Source: Actinomycetes bacterium
Lineage (GTDB): Bacteria; Actinomycetota; Actinomycetes; Actinomycetales; JAJYRW01
Assembly (NCBI GenBank): GCA_021793895.1
Contig: JAJYRW010000126.1
Span: 1-5,326, forward strand
Direction: 5' to 3'
Length of the DNA: 5,326 bases
Part shown: positions 5,099 to 5,326 of the stretch, in pieces
How positions within the stretch are numbered: position 1 is the stretch's first letter
Layout: each line of letters opens with the position of its first letter
Made by a program: the position numbers and the translations under genes
Notes under the pieces: model-generated
Told to the model about the DNA's origin: nothing
What the model saw: the letters and a program-made list of their open reading frames with translations, nothing else
The model's database searches: none

Positions 5099-5326
5099 GT
5101 GACAAGTACCGGTATGGAAGACCCGTGGCACGACACTTCCAAGTCGCCAAGCCAGCGCGCCGCCGCGCTCATCGAACTGATGACGCTGGAGGAGAAACTC
5201 GCCCAGCTCGTCGGTATTTGGGCCGCAGCGGACGCCAGCGGGGGCGGCGTCGCGCCCCATCAGGCCGATATGACGGGCCAAGTTCCCCAGTGGGAAGAGG
5301 TGATCCGCCACGGCCTGGGCCAAATC
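5099..5326 (+). CDS. N-terminal part of a GH3 beta-xylosidase/beta-glucosidase (3' end outside window)
   Basis: The first 76 codons of a glycoside hydrolase family 3 enzyme, which releases single sugars from the non-reducing end of beta-linked oligosaccharides. The family's opening helix appears as MTLEEKLAQLVG at residues 28-39, followed by ADASGGGVAPHQADM (44-58) and WEEVIRHGLGQI (65-76). This wording resembles actinobacterial xylosidase-type GH3 enzymes; the catalytic residues lie beyond the window. No signal peptide is seen, which suggests a cytoplasmic enzyme acting on imported oligosaccharides. The GTG at 5099 is chosen because GGAGG (5088-5092) is 6 nt upstream; ATG at 5114 is in frame but less well placed. 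It is divergent from LacI regulator 2 and has a likely operator within its promoter. Xylosidase is favoured over glucosidase because of the acetylxylan-esterase-type neighbour, but this is inference. Confidence 0.9.
   Translation, partial: MTSTGMEDPWHDTSKSPSQRAAALIELMTLEEKLAQLVGIWAAADASGGGVAPHQADMTGQVPQWEEVIRHGLGQI

Noticed and set aside
4914..5323. Two minus-strand open frames opposite the GH3 leader and N-terminus
   Set aside because: One lies over the GH3 promoter and leader; the other is antisense to the recognisable GH3 start MTLEEKLAQL. Neither has recognisable protein features.

Overview
The window reads as a carbohydrate-utilisation locus from an actinobacterium of moderate G+C. The grounds are the purine-rich Shine-Dalgarno sequences (GGAGG, GGAG), GTG starts, TANNNT-type -10 hexamers, two LacI-family regulators, and a xylan-type gene set (GH3 glycosidase, CE7 esterase) resembling those of Streptomyces and Micrococcales relatives. 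The genus cannot be fixed from the sequence. I see no mobile element, CRISPR array, tRNA or rRNA.

Layout. Positions 1-66 hold the last 21 codons of an unidentified plus-strand gene. It converges, with a 5-bp gap, on a minus-strand enolase-superfamily sugar-acid dehydratase of the ManD/RspA subgroup (72-1307). A 230-bp divergent intergenic region (1308-1537) follows, with candidate promoters for both sides and TGCAAA-type inverted repeats. LacI regulator 1 (1538-2632, plus) overlaps tail-to-tail by 4 bp with a CE7 acetylxylan esterase/cephalosporin-C deacetylase-like gene (2629-3621, minus). That esterase lies 4 bp downstream of LacI regulator 2 (3626-4660, minus), so these two probably form an operon. 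A 438-bp divergent intergenic region (4661-5098) separates regulator 2 from the start of a plus-strand GH3 beta-xylosidase/beta-glucosidase that runs off the right edge (5099-5326).

How it may work (inference). There appear to be two adjacent regulator-target modules. In module A, LacI 1 would control the divergent ManD-like dehydratase through TGCAAACGTTAGCA, which overlaps the dehydratase -10, and itself through a related site at its own -35. In module B, LacI 2 would control its own operon with the esterase through CGAAACTTTCG, and the divergent GH3 gene through CGCAAGTTTCG between the -35 and -10 hexamers. The visible esterase and GH3 N-termini lack secretion signals, which suits intracellular trimming of imported acetylated xylo-oligosaccharides. 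The dehydratase would act on an aldonic acid, possibly from glucuronate side chains, but it carries a proline that I associate with low-efficiency members of its subgroup, so D-mannonate is not assured as substrate.

Nothing here amounts to a clearly new biological system. The points most worth a second look are the regulatory architecture, the contrast between the two LacI hinges and their candidate operators, a basic insertion in LacI 1, and the structured leader of the GH3 gene.
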